Positions 1 through 6,686 of a DNA stretch of 7,559 nt are shown here, in pieces. Below the pieces are notes generated by a model that worked only from the letters and a program-made list of their open reading frames with translations, was not told the origin of the DNA and ran no database searches. Position numbers and translations under genes: made by a program. Location: contig JASLMY010000241.1 of assembly GCA_030746295.1 (NCBI GenBank), positions 1 to 7,559 on the forward strand, read 5' to 3'. The DNA is from Alphaproteobacteria bacterium (GTDB lineage Bacteria; Pseudomonadota; Alphaproteobacteria; GCA-2731375). How positions within the stretch are numbered: position 1 is the first letter of the stretch; each line of letters starts with the position of its first letter.

Positions 1-40
1 CCTGCATCGAAACGATCGCCTCGTCGAGGGGTTCGATCAA
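1..40 (-). other. possible 5' end of a further minus-strand gene, cut by the window edge
   Basis: Downstream of the small membrane protein gene, a minus-strand frame is open to the window edge. It could begin at a TTG at 40-38 (L-I-E-P-L-D-E-A-I-V-S-M-Q), or at the ATG at 7-5. The frame is also open upstream of that TTG, so the start is not fixed, and no good Shine-Dalgarno is visible. Thirteen codons are too few to identify a family. It is listed only because the gap after the membrane protein is short and same-strand, as expected inside an operon. Confidence 0.15.
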
Positions 41-57
41 CGAGGGCCTGGTGGCAC

Positions 58-444
58 TCAGGCGCGCTCGTCCGGCGGCGTCTTCGGGCGCGTGAGCTCG
101 GCCATGACGTCGGCGATCGAGGCCTCGGGGTCCTTCGCCATCGCGTCGACCTCGCGCCAGGGGAAGAGGCGCCCGATCACATAGACGGTCATGAGGCTGT
201 AGAGCGCGGCGACCATCCAGCCCTCGCCGCCGGAAGCGGGGAGGCCGAGCCAGCTCTCGCCCGCGAGCGAAGCGACGAGGGCCGGCAGGCTGAAGGCTTC
301 CGCAGCGACGAGCCCGATGAAGAGAGCGGCGAAATCGGCGCGCAGGCTCGGCCGTGGGCGCCGTGCCAGACGCTCGATCAGAAGGACCGCCGCAAGTGCT
401 GCAGCAAGGCAAAGCCCAGCAACGACGACCGCCAGCGTACCCAC
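58..444 (-). CDS. small three-helix membrane protein, function unknown
   Basis: This gene encodes about 128 residues, ending in TGA at 60-58. I chose the GTG at 444-442 because a GGAGGAG tract lies 11 bases upstream (around 463-457) and the first transmembrane helix starts at once. The frame stays open to an ATG at 558, but that extension would overlap the ligase start and adds a non-hydrophobic, Arg/Ser-rich leader. Hydrophobic segments sit at about residues 3-23, 38-60 and 74-93. They are followed by a polar tail of about 35 residues (R-L-F-P-W-R-E-V then acidic and Pro-rich) that probably faces the cytoplasm, since Arg-rich stretches follow helices 1 and 3. I recognise no family. It could be a small transporter or symporter accessory subunit with its partner beyond the left edge, but that is only a guess. 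It is transcribed divergently from the acyl-CoA ligase. Confidence 0.6.
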   Translation of the reverse strand: MGTLAVVVAGLCLAAALAAVLLIERLARRPRPSLRADFAALFIGLVAAEAFSLPALVASLAGESWLGLPASGGEGWMVAALYSLMTVYVIGRLFPWREVDAMAKDPEASIADVMAELTRPKTPPDERA

Positions 445-497
445 CGACCGAAAGTCTCCTCCGCCAATCCAAGCCTCGCGCCGAAGCCCGAGAGAAT

Positions 498-506
498 TGC
501 TACAAT
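498..506 (+). promoter_or_regulatory. extended -10 promoter candidate for the acyl-CoA ligase gene
   Basis: TGCTACAAT fits the extended -10 consensus TGnTATAAT with one mismatch. It would start transcription near 512-514, giving a leader of about 37 bases before the ATG at 551. No convincing -35 hexamer lies 16-18 bases upstream, which is tolerated by extended -10 promoters. It is the most AT-rich spot in the divergent intergenic region. The assignment rests on motif match and position only. Confidence 0.35.
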
Positions 507-533
507 GGCCGGGAGATTGCCCAGATGCAAAGC

Positions 534-542
534 GGAGGGAGG
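534..542 (+). promoter_or_regulatory. strong ribosome binding site fixing the ligase start at 551
   Basis: GGAGGGAGG contains two overlapping GGAGG cores, the second ending 8 bases before the ATG at 551. This spacing, and the fact that family-like sequence begins just after this Met, decide the start against upstream in-frame codons that would run into the divergent gene. Confidence 0.7.
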
Positions 543-550
543 CTGCCGCC

Positions 551-2209
551 ATGGCCATTCGGGAGCGTTTTCACGACGCGGCGACCATCGAGGCGTGGGT
601 CGGGCAGGGGCTCTGGACGAACGCCACCCTCGACGACTGTCTGCGCCGGTACGCGGCGGAGCGCGGCGACAAGCTGGCCATGGTCGACCGCAAGTGGCGG
701 CTCAGCTTCGCCGAGCTCGATCGCCTCGCGCACCGGGTCGCTTGCGCGCTCTACCAGCTCGGCATCCGGCCCGGCGACGTCGTCTCGATCCAACTGCCGA
801 ACTGGGCCGAATGGCTGATCCTGCATTGCGCCGCCGAGAAGGTCGGCGCGGTGACGAACTCGATCGGCGCCGTCTATCGCCAGAAGGAGGTCGGTTACAT
901 CCTGACCCGCGCCGAGACGCGGCTGCTGCTGATCCCCGACCGCTACCGCGGCTTCTCCTATACCGAGATGGTGGCCGAGCTCCGGCCCGGGCTTCCCGAC
1001 CTCGCCAATGTCTTCGTCGTCGGCGACGAGGTCCCCGACGGCATGCGCGCGTTCCAAGAGCTGCTGGAGAGGCCCTGGGAGGACGAGGTGCCGCCAGCGA
1101 CGATCGAGGCGCTGCGCCCCGACCCCAACATGGTGGCGACCTTGATGTTCACCTCCGGTACCACCGCGGACCCCAAGGGCGTCATGCACACCCACAACAC
1201 CATGGTCGCCGGCACCGCGCAGATCTGGGACACCTACGGCCTCGGCGATGACGACGTCATCTTCATGGCCTCGCCCATCGGCCATACCACCGCCCTCTTC
1301 ATCGGCGCCCGCATGCCGGTGCAGTACGGCCTGACCGCGGTCTGGCAGCAGCACTGGGATGCGGAAGAGGCGGTGGCGCTGATCCACGCCGAGGGCTGCA
1401 GCTACACCCTGTCGGCGACGCCGTTCCTCTACGGGCTGATGAACGCGCCCAATGCCAGCCCGGAAACGCTGGCCTCGTTGCGGATCTTCTCCTGCGGCGG
1501 CGCGCCCATCCCGCGCGAGCTGATCAAGCAGGCCGACGAGGAGTTCGGGCTCTTCGTCTCCGCCGTCTACGGATCATCGGAGGCGCTGGTCAACAGTGCG
1601 GTCCTGCCCGACGCGCCGCCGGAGCGCCGCTACGGCACCGACGGCAAGTTGGTCGAGGGCGTTCTGGGGCGGCTCGTCGACGTCGAGACCGGCGAGCCGG
1701 TCGGCGCAGACGGTGAGGGCGAGCTTCAGGTCCGCTCGGCGGCCCGGCACGCCGGCTACTACAAGGATGCGGAGACAACCGGGCAGGTCTGCCTGGAAGA
1801 CGGCTGGTACGCCACCGGCGACATCTGCACCCTCGACGCCGAGGGCTACGTCAGCGTCGTCGGCCGCAAGAAGGACATGATCATCCGCGGCGGCGCCAAC
1901 ATCAGCGCCCGCGAGATCGAGGAGCTGCTCTTCACCCATCCCAAGATCGTCGACGTCGCCTGCGTTGCCATGCCCGACCCGGTGCTGGCCGAGCGGGTCT
2001 GCGCCTATGTCATCCCCGAAGCCGGCGAGAGCCTGGGCTTCGAGGAGATGGTGGACTTCCTCAAGTCCAAGCGGGTCGCCGTCTGGAAGCTGCCCGAACG
2101 CCTGGAGATCCGCGATGCCTTCCCCATGACCCCGAGCGGCAAGGTGCAGAAGTTCCTGCTGCGCCGAGAGATCGCCGAGCTGATCGGCGAGACCCAGCTG
2201 ATCCGGTAG
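551..2209 (+). CDS. AMP-forming acyl-CoA ligase (ANL superfamily, cyclohexanecarboxylate/fatty-acid-CoA ligase type)
   Basis: This 552-residue cytoplasmic enzyme would activate a carboxylic acid with ATP to an acyl-adenylate and then transfer it to CoA. Family motifs are present in order: the ATP-binding loop TSGTTADPKG at 201-210, a GGAPIP segment, YGSSE at 340-344 (adenine/acyl pocket), YATGD at 420-424 with the ribose-binding Asp424, the hinge GRKKD at 438-442, and the C-terminal PSGK whose Lys531 is the expected adenylation lysine. The usual second Gly of the P-loop is Ala206, a minor change. Length is normal for the family. The N-terminal part (L-P-N-W, then a Y-R-Q-K-E segment) is reminiscent of cyclohexanecarboxylate-CoA ligases, but the substrate cannot be read from sequence; fatty, aryl or alicyclic acids are all possible. 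It stands alone on the plus strand between a divergent membrane protein and a convergent operon, so context does not reveal its pathway. Confidence 0.92.
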   Translation: MAIRERFHDAATIEAWVGQGLWTNATLDDCLRRYAAERGDKLAMVDRKWRLSFAELDRLAHRVACALYQLGIRPGDVVSIQLPNWAEWLILHCAAEKVGAVTNSIGAVYRQKEVGYILTRAETRLLLIPDRYRGFSYTEMVAELRPGLPDLANVFVVGDEVPDGMRAFQELLERPWEDEVPPATIEALRPDPNMVATLMFTSGTTADPKGVMHTHNTMVAGTAQIWDTYGLGDDDVIFMASPIGHTTALFIGARMPVQYGLTAVWQQHWDAEEAVALIHAEGCSYTLSATPFLYGLMNAPNASPETLASLRIFSCGGAPIPRELIKQADEEFGLFVSAVYGSSEALVNSAVLPDAPPERRYGTDGKLVEGVLGRLVDVETGEPVGADGEGELQVRSAARHAGYYKDAETTGQVCLEDGWYATGDICTLDAEGYVSVVGRKKDMIIRGGANISAREIEELLFTHPKIVDVACVAMPDPVLAERVCAYVIPEAGESLGFEEMVDFLKSKRVAVWKLPERLEIRDAFPMTPSGKVQKFLLRREIAELIGETQLIR

Positions 2210-2210
2210 G

Positions 2211-2234
2211 GGGCGTGCGGTCTGCCGCGTGCTC
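2211..2234 (+). terminator. hairpin between convergent genes, possible terminator without U-tract
   Basis: Immediately after the ligase stop, the plus-strand transcript could fold into a 10-bp stem (2211-2220 with 2225-2234) closed by a UCUG loop. Seven pairs are Watson-Crick, including an uninterrupted GCGG/CCGC core; three are G-U. No run of T follows, so this is not a standard intrinsic terminator. It spans the whole 23-base gap and touches the stop codon of the convergent M24 gene. The G-U pairs become A-C mismatches on the minus strand, so it should act on the ligase transcript only. Confidence 0.3.
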
Positions 2235-3363
2235 AAGCCTCGAAGAGGCGGCGCTCGGTGCGGGTGAGGCGGCGGGGGCCGTCTTCCGTCACTAGGACGG
2301 TTTCGCTGAAGGCCATGCCCTTGGCCGCCGCGTACATATGGAAGGTCATGCCGGCGGCCAGCGCCCAGGTCGATGTCGGCAGGAAGTTGCGGCCGAAGTC
2401 GCTGGTCCGTCCTGTCCTGCCGTAGTAGCCGAGCGTGTAGCCGGTGGTATGCGGCACCGCCTCGCGCAGGCCCTCGGCCAGCAGGCTGTTGCGCAGCACG
2501 GCGTCGACCTCGGCCGCCGGCGCGCCCGGCCGCATCGCCGCCAGTTGTCGGTCCTGCAAGCGGATCAGGGCTTTGGCGACTCGGCGCTGCTCGGCGGTGG
2601 CGGCGCCGACGACGGTCGGGCGCATCAGGCGGGCGCTGTAGCCCAGCACCATCGGCACCAGCTCGGCGTGCAGGATGTCTCCCGCAGCCAACGGCTGGTC
2701 GTCCAGAAGCGCATGCAGAAATCCCTCGCCCCGGCCGATCGTGATCGGGCCTGTGAAGCCGTGGTCGGCGCCGGAGTCGAGATAGACGGCCGCTGCGGTC
2801 TTCGCGGCGTCGCGCGCCGTGGTGCCGATGCGGGCGCCGGCGACGACGGCGGCCATGGCGGCATCGGCGATGCCGGCGGCGCGCTCGATCAAGGCGATTT
2901 CGGCAGCGGACTTGCGGGCGCGCAATTCGGGCAGCACGCCTGACAGATCGACGAAGACGGCATCGGGCAAGAGGTCTCGATAGCGTCGGAAGCGGTCAAC
3001 CGTCAGCGCGTAGGAGGTGAGATCGACGCCGATCCGACCCTCGGCCCAGCCGTTCGACCGCAACGCTTCGGTGATGGTCTCGACGGGATCCGCCCAGTCG
3101 ACGAAATCGATGATGCGCTCGAACCACGAACGGGTCTCGGCCAGGTTTCGGTCGAGGGCCCGCAAGGCGAAGATCGGTTCGCCTTCGCGTGGCACGATGA
3201 GCGCCCGATAGCGAGTATCCGACGGCGTATAGCCGGCGATGTAGGCGACGAAGACCGGCTGGTCGATGATCGCGACCTGGACCTTTTGTGCCGCCATATG
3301 GCCGCGCAGGCGGGCCAGGCGGTCCTCGAACTCGGCGATTCCAAAGCTCAGCTGCATACTCAT
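2233..3363 (-). CDS. M24-family pita-bread hydrolase (creatinase/Xaa-Pro peptidase fold) lacking most metal ligands
   Basis: The 376-residue product has a creatinase-type N-terminal domain (about 8-140), a linker with the R-x-R-K-S-x-x-E-I signature of the family (about 150), and a C-terminal pita-bread domain. Length is normal. In metal-dependent M24 enzymes five residues (Asp, Asp, His, Glu, Glu) hold two metals. By motif alignment these positions here are Glu234, Arg245, Tyr309, Tyr344 and Glu354, so a dinuclear metal site is unlikely. His217 aligns with the catalytic His of Pseudomonas creatinase, a metal-free member. I infer an amide or amidine hydrolase of the creatinase/ectoine-hydrolase kind, or another metal-free amidase, rather than a proline peptidase. 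It is the last gene of the minus-strand operon, 9 bases after the M20 stop. The ATG at 3363 has GAGG 7 bases upstream; a second Met lies at residue 3. No signal peptide, so it is likely cytoplasmic. Confidence 0.85.
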   Translation of the reverse strand: MSMQLSFGIAEFEDRLARLRGHMAAQKVQVAIIDQPVFVAYIAGYTPSDTRYRALIVPREGEPIFALRALDRNLAETRSWFERIIDFVDWADPVETITEALRSNGWAEGRIGVDLTSYALTVDRFRRYRDLLPDAVFVDLSGVLPELRARKSAAEIALIERAAGIADAAMAAVVAGARIGTTARDAAKTAAAVYLDSGADHGFTGPITIGRGEGFLHALLDDQPLAAGDILHAELVPMVLGYSARLMRPTVVGAATAEQRRVAKALIRLQDRQLAAMRPGAPAAEVDAVLRNSLLAEGLREAVPHTTGYTLGYYGRTGRTSDFGRNFLPTSTWALAAGMTFHMYAAAKGMAFSETVLVTEDGPRRLTRTERRLFEA

Positions 3364-3367
3364 GGCA

Positions 3368-3374
3368 CTCCCTC
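3368..3374 (-). promoter_or_regulatory. ribosome binding site of the M24 gene overlapping the M20 stop codon
   Basis: On the minus strand, TGA of the M20 gene (3375-3373) runs into GAGGGAG, 4 to 7 bases before the M24 ATG at 3363. Ribosomes ending the M20 gene would sit on this site, which suggests translational coupling and balanced amounts of the two hydrolases. Confidence 0.5.
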
Positions 3375-4599
3375 AGCCCTCGGCGACGCCGCAGATGTCG
3401 ATGATCACCCGCATGTAGATTCGGATCATGTCGAGGTAGTCGGGGATGTCGACGCGCTCGTCGGGCATCGTGTTGTAACGCCCGCCGGGGCCGCAGACGA
3501 CGCCCTCCATGCCGAGGCGATGCAGGAAGTGGGCGGCATCGGTGCCGTAGAAGCAGGGCGGGGCGAAGGCGCCGGTTTCCTGGGCGCCGCCGCGAACCGC
3601 CCGGTAGGCGGCATTCAGGCTTTGGACGATGCGTGCACCCTTGTCGACCTCGAAGGGCAGCATGTCGGGCCTGCCGTCGTCGTTGCTCTGCTCCCGCACC
3701 ACCGCCTTCAAGCCGGGAAAGTCCGCTTCCAGCCGGTCGAGCTGGCCTTGCAGGTCGGCCAGCACGCTTTGCTTGCTTTGGCTGGGCGCATAGCGGGCGG
3801 TACCGACGAGGCGGGCGAAGTCGGCGATCTGGGGCGGCCGCCATTCCATGAATTCCTCGGAGAGGGCGCCACGCAGGACGCCAACGTTGGCGCGGTTGAT
3901 CGACAGGTGCTCCGCGTCCCGGGCGCCCGAGAAGGTCATGGCGTTGATCTCGGGCACCAACCGGCAGGCGGCGGCGATCGCGTCCACGGCTGCCTCGCGC
4001 TTCGAGATATGCCGGGTCTCGCCCGTGAGCTCGACGACGAAGTTGAAGGCGCCGGCATGGAGTGTCAGGGCCTGCAGGTCGGTCGGCTCGGAGTTCACGA
4101 AATAGTCGGCCCGCGCACCTTCCTCGATCGCCTTGACGGTGCCGACACCGCCCTGCAACTCGCCCACGACGTAAGTCAGGATCACGTCGCCCTTCAGCTT
4201 GACGCCGGCTTCGCGCAGGGTTCTGACGGCAGAGTAGTAGGCGGCGTCGCCCGACTTCATGTTGGAGACGCCGATGCCGTAGATGAAGGATTCGTCGACG
4301 AGGCCGCCCCAGGGATCGACGGTCCAGCCCTCGGTAACGGGGTTGGTGTCGAGGTGGCCGTTGAAGAGAAGGCTCGGGCCGCCGCCGCTGCCGTCCAGGT
4401 GGCCGATGGCGTTGTAGCGCTCCGCCTCGACCCATTGCGCCTCGGCCTCCAGGCCGATTTGGCGCATGGCCTCGACCATGAACCGCGCCAGCGCGGTCTC
4501 ACCCTCGGTGCCGCTGTAGCTCTTGAAGCGGACCATGTCGGCGAGGAAGTCCAGGCTGGCCTGTTCGTCGACTTGCGCGACGACCTGATCGATTTCCAT
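3373..4599 (-). CDS. M20-family (ArgE/DapE/peptidase) hydrolase with degenerate metal site
   Basis: The 408-residue product follows the M20 layout: catalytic domain, inserted dimerisation domain (about 185-300), catalytic domain. Visible motifs are G-H-L-D-T (His82, Asp84), G-V-S-N-M-K-S-G (Asn113), V-G-E-L-Q-G-G-V-G-T (Glu147, Leu148), S-E-P-T (Glu171), the lid-domain R-H-I-S (His197), and G-P-G...N-T-M-P-D-E near the end. Compared with canonical di-zinc M20 enzymes, the bridging Asp is Asn113, the second Glu of the E-E pair is Leu148, and the last zinc His is Thr377. The first His, general-base Glu147 and Glu171 remain. It may be a divergent amidase, perhaps with one metal or none. It probably cleaves an N-acyl amino acid or peptide brought in by the adjacent importer. 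The ATG at 4599 was chosen because family-like sequence begins there; a weak AGGGA lies 11 bases upstream, and upstream in-frame codons overlap the ATPase gene. No signal peptide. Confidence 0.87.
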   Translation of the reverse strand: MEIDQVVAQVDEQASLDFLADMVRFKSYSGTEGETALARFMVEAMRQIGLEAEAQWVEAERYNAIGHLDGSGGGPSLLFNGHLDTNPVTEGWTVDPWGGLVDESFIYGIGVSNMKSGDAAYYSAVRTLREAGVKLKGDVILTYVVGELQGGVGTVKAIEEGARADYFVNSEPTDLQALTLHAGAFNFVVELTGETRHISKREAAVDAIAAACRLVPEINAMTFSGARDAEHLSINRANVGVLRGALSEEFMEWRPPQIADFARLVGTARYAPSQSKQSVLADLQGQLDRLEADFPGLKAVVREQSNDDGRPDMLPFEVDKGARIVQSLNAAYRAVRGGAQETGAFAPPCFYGTDAAHFLHRLGMEGVVCGPGGRYNTMPDERVDIPDYLDMIRIYMRVIIDICGVAEG

Positions 4600-4627
4600 G
4601 TCAAACGGTTTCCCTGTTGTCCCGTGT

Positions 4628-5848
4628 CTATTCGGCCGACCGATGCCGCCGCCAGATCGGCGGCACCGCGCCGAGGTCGTCTGCGGTGAGGTGGCAAGCG
4701 AGCCAGTGCCCCGGCTCCATTCGCCGTGTCGGTGCCGCCTGGTCGCGGCATACGTCGCCGAGCCGCCTCGGGCAGCGGCTCTCGAAGACGCAGCCCCCAA
4801 GCCGGCTGGTTCGGGTCGGCAGCTCGCCGGCCAACGTCACCCGTCGGATCTCGAAGCGCTCGTCGAGGACGGGTGCGGCGCTCAGAAGCGCCTCCGTATA
4901 AGGGTGGTAGGGTGGCGCCTCCAGGCTGGTGGCGGCTCGCATCTCGACCACGCGGCCGAGATACATCACCGCGACGCGGTCGGCGACGTGCCGGAGGAGG
5001 TTGAGGTCGTGGGTGATGAAGAGGTAGGCGAGGCCCTTCTCGGCCTGGATCTCGCGCAACAGGTTGACGATCGAGGCCTGCACGGATGCGTCCAGGCCCG
5101 AGGTGATCTCGTCGCAGACGATCACGGCCGGATCGGCGGCCAGCGCCCTGGCGATCGCGACCCGCTGCTTCTCGCCGCCGGAAAGCTCGTGTGGGTAGCG
5201 GGTCACGTAATCCGCCGGCAGCTTGACGCGCTCGAGCTGCCGCGCCACTTCGGCCCGCAGCTCGCCGCCGTCGAGTTGCCGGTAGAGCCTGAGCGGACGG
5301 GAGAGGATCGTGCCGAGCCGCTGGCGCGGGTTGAGAGATAGGTCGGGGTTCTGAAAGATGATCTGCAAGCGTTGCCGATATGCCCGGTCGATATCCGCGC
5401 TGGCGGTGACCTTCTGTCCGCCGAGATCGATCTCGCCACCGAAGGGGGCCAGACCGGCAAGGGCTCGGGCCAGCGAGGATTTGCCGCAGCCCGACTCCCC
5501 GACCAGGCCGAGCGTCTCGCCGCGAGCGACGTGAAAGGTGACGTCGTCGACCGCATAGACCGTCGTCTGCTCGCGGCCCAGAAGCCGGGCGAAGAGGTCG
5601 CTGCGACGGATATGCACGGCCAACCCGCGGACATCGAGGACCACGCCTCGATCGAGGCCCGATGCCGCCGTTGCCGCGGTACCGTGTTCGTCCAGCGCCG
5701 TCGTCAAGACCTCGCGCCACCGCCGGCAGGCCACCGGGTGCTCCGGGTCGTCGTTCAGGGGCTGTGGCTCGGTCCGACATGCCGCCTCGGCGAAGGTGCA
5801 GCGCGGGGCGAAGTTACAACCCTGCGTTGGCCCGATCCGATCGGGCAA
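4628..5848 (-). CDS. DppF-like oligopeptide ABC transporter ATPase half, carrying the C-terminal tail of the DppD half
   Basis: This frame encodes about 406 residues from a TTG at 5848. The first 45 or so are not the start of an ATPase: G-C-N-F-A-P-R-C, then two further cysteines ending V-A-C-R, is the Cys-rich oligo_HPY tail that normally closes a DppD/OppD protein. A second complete nucleotide-binding domain follows: Walker A GESGCGKS (Lys123), the Q-loop F-Q-N-P-D, signature LSGGEKQR, Walker B V-C-D-E-I-T-S-G-L-D, switch ITHD, then H-P-Y-T and its own Cys tail. It hydrolyses ATP on the cytoplasmic face to power peptide-type import. The TTG has no Shine-Dalgarno, and reading upstream in the same frame gives I-P-G-S just before it, so the true start is almost certainly that of the DppD-like half. 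It ends 28 bases before the M20 gene. Confidence 0.85.
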   Translation of the reverse strand: MPDRIGPTQGCNFAPRCTFAEAACRTEPQPLNDDPEHPVACRRWREVLTTALDEHGTAATAASGLDRGVVLDVRGLAVHIRRSDLFARLLGREQTTVYAVDDVTFHVARGETLGLVGESGCGKSSLARALAGLAPFGGEIDLGGQKVTASADIDRAYRQRLQIIFQNPDLSLNPRQRLGTILSRPLRLYRQLDGGELRAEVARQLERVKLPADYVTRYPHELSGGEKQRVAIARALAADPAVIVCDEITSGLDASVQASIVNLLREIQAEKGLAYLFITHDLNLLRHVADRVAVMYLGRVVEMRAATSLEAPPYHPYTEALLSAAPVLDERFEIRRVTLAGELPTRTSRLGGCVFESRCPRRLGDVCRDQAAPTRRMEPGHWLACHLTADDLGAVPPIWRRHRSAE

Positions 5849-6681
5849 TGAGCCAGGAATGGAAGCAGCGCCTGTTCGTGATCGACGGCGGTCGGGCGTG
5901 GCAGGCTGGCGAGAAGCGCCCGCGTGTAGGGGTGCCGGGGCTCCCGGAAGAGTGCGTCCCGAGCGGCGATCTCGACGATCCGCCCGGCGTAGATCACCGC
6001 GACGCGATGCGCGATCTCGCCGACCGTGCCGAGATCGTGCGAGATGAAGAGTGCCGAGACCCCGGTGCGCGCCTGCAGCTCGCGGAAGAGGTCCAGGATG
6101 TTGGCGGCGGTGGTGGCGTCGAGCGCCGAGGTCGGCTCGTCGAAGAGGATCAGCTCCGGGTCGCAGGCGAAGGCAAGCGCGATCACGGCGCGCTGCTTCT
6201 CGCCGCCGGAGACCTCGTGCGGGTACTTGCCGGCCATCAGGTCCGGGTCCGGCAGGCCTACCATCTCGACCAGGCGCCGGGTCTCCTCTCGTGCCTCTGC
6301 CCGTCCGAGCCGGCGATGGCGGCGCAGCACTTGTTCAAAGTGCTCGCCGAGCGTCATCGTCGGATTGAGCGAGGCGCCCGGGTCCTGAAACACCATGGCG
6401 ATGCGGTTGCCGCGCAGCGCCGCGATCTCGTCTTCGGTCATCGCGGTCAAGGCGGTGCCGGCGAGCTCGATGACGCCCGACTGGGCGACGACCGGCGCCT
6501 GCAGCGCCCGCATCACCGCATAGGCGAGCGTGCTCTTACCCGAGCCGGACTCGCCGACGAGCCCCAGCACCTCGCCCTGGTTGATGCTGAGGTCGACCCC
6601 GTCGAGCACCTGCAGCGGGCCCGCCTCGGTGCGATAGCCGAGGCGGTAGTCGCTGATGCCCAGGGTCACGGCGGCGGTCAT
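5755..6681 (-). CDS. DppD-like oligopeptide ABC transporter ATPase half, C-terminus out of frame
   Basis: The frame gives 308 residues, of which about 274 are a good DppD/OppD-type ATPase: Walker A GESGSGKS (Lys49), Q-loop V-F-Q-D-P, signature VSGGEKQR (157-164), Walker B with Asp181-Glu182, switch His215, and the H-P-Y-T-R-A-L-L motif. The last 34 or so, from Phe275, match nothing and are Arg/Pro-rich, as expected of a shifted frame. Two starts are possible: ATG at 6687, overlapping the permease stop as TGATG, and ATG at 6681. I prefer 6681 because GGAG lies 8 bases upstream of it but only 2 from the other. With the permease gene so close, translation is probably coupled. The partner domain lies directly downstream and looks fused to it. 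Confidence 0.82.
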   Translation of the reverse strand: MTAAVTLGISDYRLGYRTEAGPLQVLDGVDLSINQGEVLGLVGESGSGKSTLAYAVMRALQAPVVAQSGVIELAGTALTAMTEDEIAALRGNRIAMVFQDPGASLNPTMTLGEHFEQVLRRHRRLGRAEAREETRRLVEMVGLPDPDLMAGKYPHEVSGGEKQRAVIALAFACDPELILFDEPTSALDATTAANILDLFRELQARTGVSALFISHDLGTVGEIAHRVAVIYAGRIVEIAARDALFREPRHPYTRALLASLPRPTAVDHEQALLPFLAHCPIGSGQRRVVTSPRAAPSPRRHVGPSHSP

Positions 6682-6686
6682 CGACA

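Larger units (their letters stand above)
4628..6681 (-). pseudogene. fused DppD-DppF double ATPase gene split by a one-base frameshift
   Basis: The two ATPase halves overlap, and the Cys-rich tail of the first lies at the head of the second frame without an intervening stop. The first frame ends meaningful sequence at L-L-P (CTT CCA, 5865-5860). The other frame begins meaningful sequence at I-P-G-S-L-P-D (from 5860). Adding one base between 5861 and 5860 joins them as L-L-P-I-P-G-S-L-P-D, the expected sequence before the Cys tail. The repaired gene would be 685 codons (684 residues), within the range of known tandem-ATPase proteins of peptide importers. As written, the second domain has no proper start. 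A sequencing error, a true inactivating mutation or programmed frameshifting are possible; I see no classical slippery heptamer here, so the first two are likelier. Confidence 0.7.

Noticed and set aside
317..550. N-terminal extension of the acyl-CoA ligase by 78 residues
   Set aside because: It is Arg/Ser-rich, resembles no part of the family, lies antisense to the small membrane protein, and the strong ribosome binding site at 534-542 points to the start at 551.
445..558. 38-residue N-terminal extension of the small membrane protein to an ATG at 558
   Set aside because: It would overlap the ligase start codon and ribosome binding site, and the extra residues are not membrane-like; the GTG at 444 has a purine-rich ribosome binding site.
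3286..4689. 467-codon plus-strand open frame opposite the M20 and M24 genes
   Set aside because: It is Gly/Val/Asp-rich with no recognisable motif and fully antisense to two genes with clear family signatures.
4600..4800. 67-residue N-terminal extension of the M20 protein
   Set aside because: It overlaps the end of the DppF-like gene in another frame and is Arg/Ser/Gly-rich; M20 homology begins just after the Met at 4599.
5846..5848. TTG as a genuine start of a separate DppF-type gene
   Set aside because: It has no ribosome binding site, and the residues on both sides of it form the continuous I-P-G-S-L-P-D linker of a DppD-type protein.
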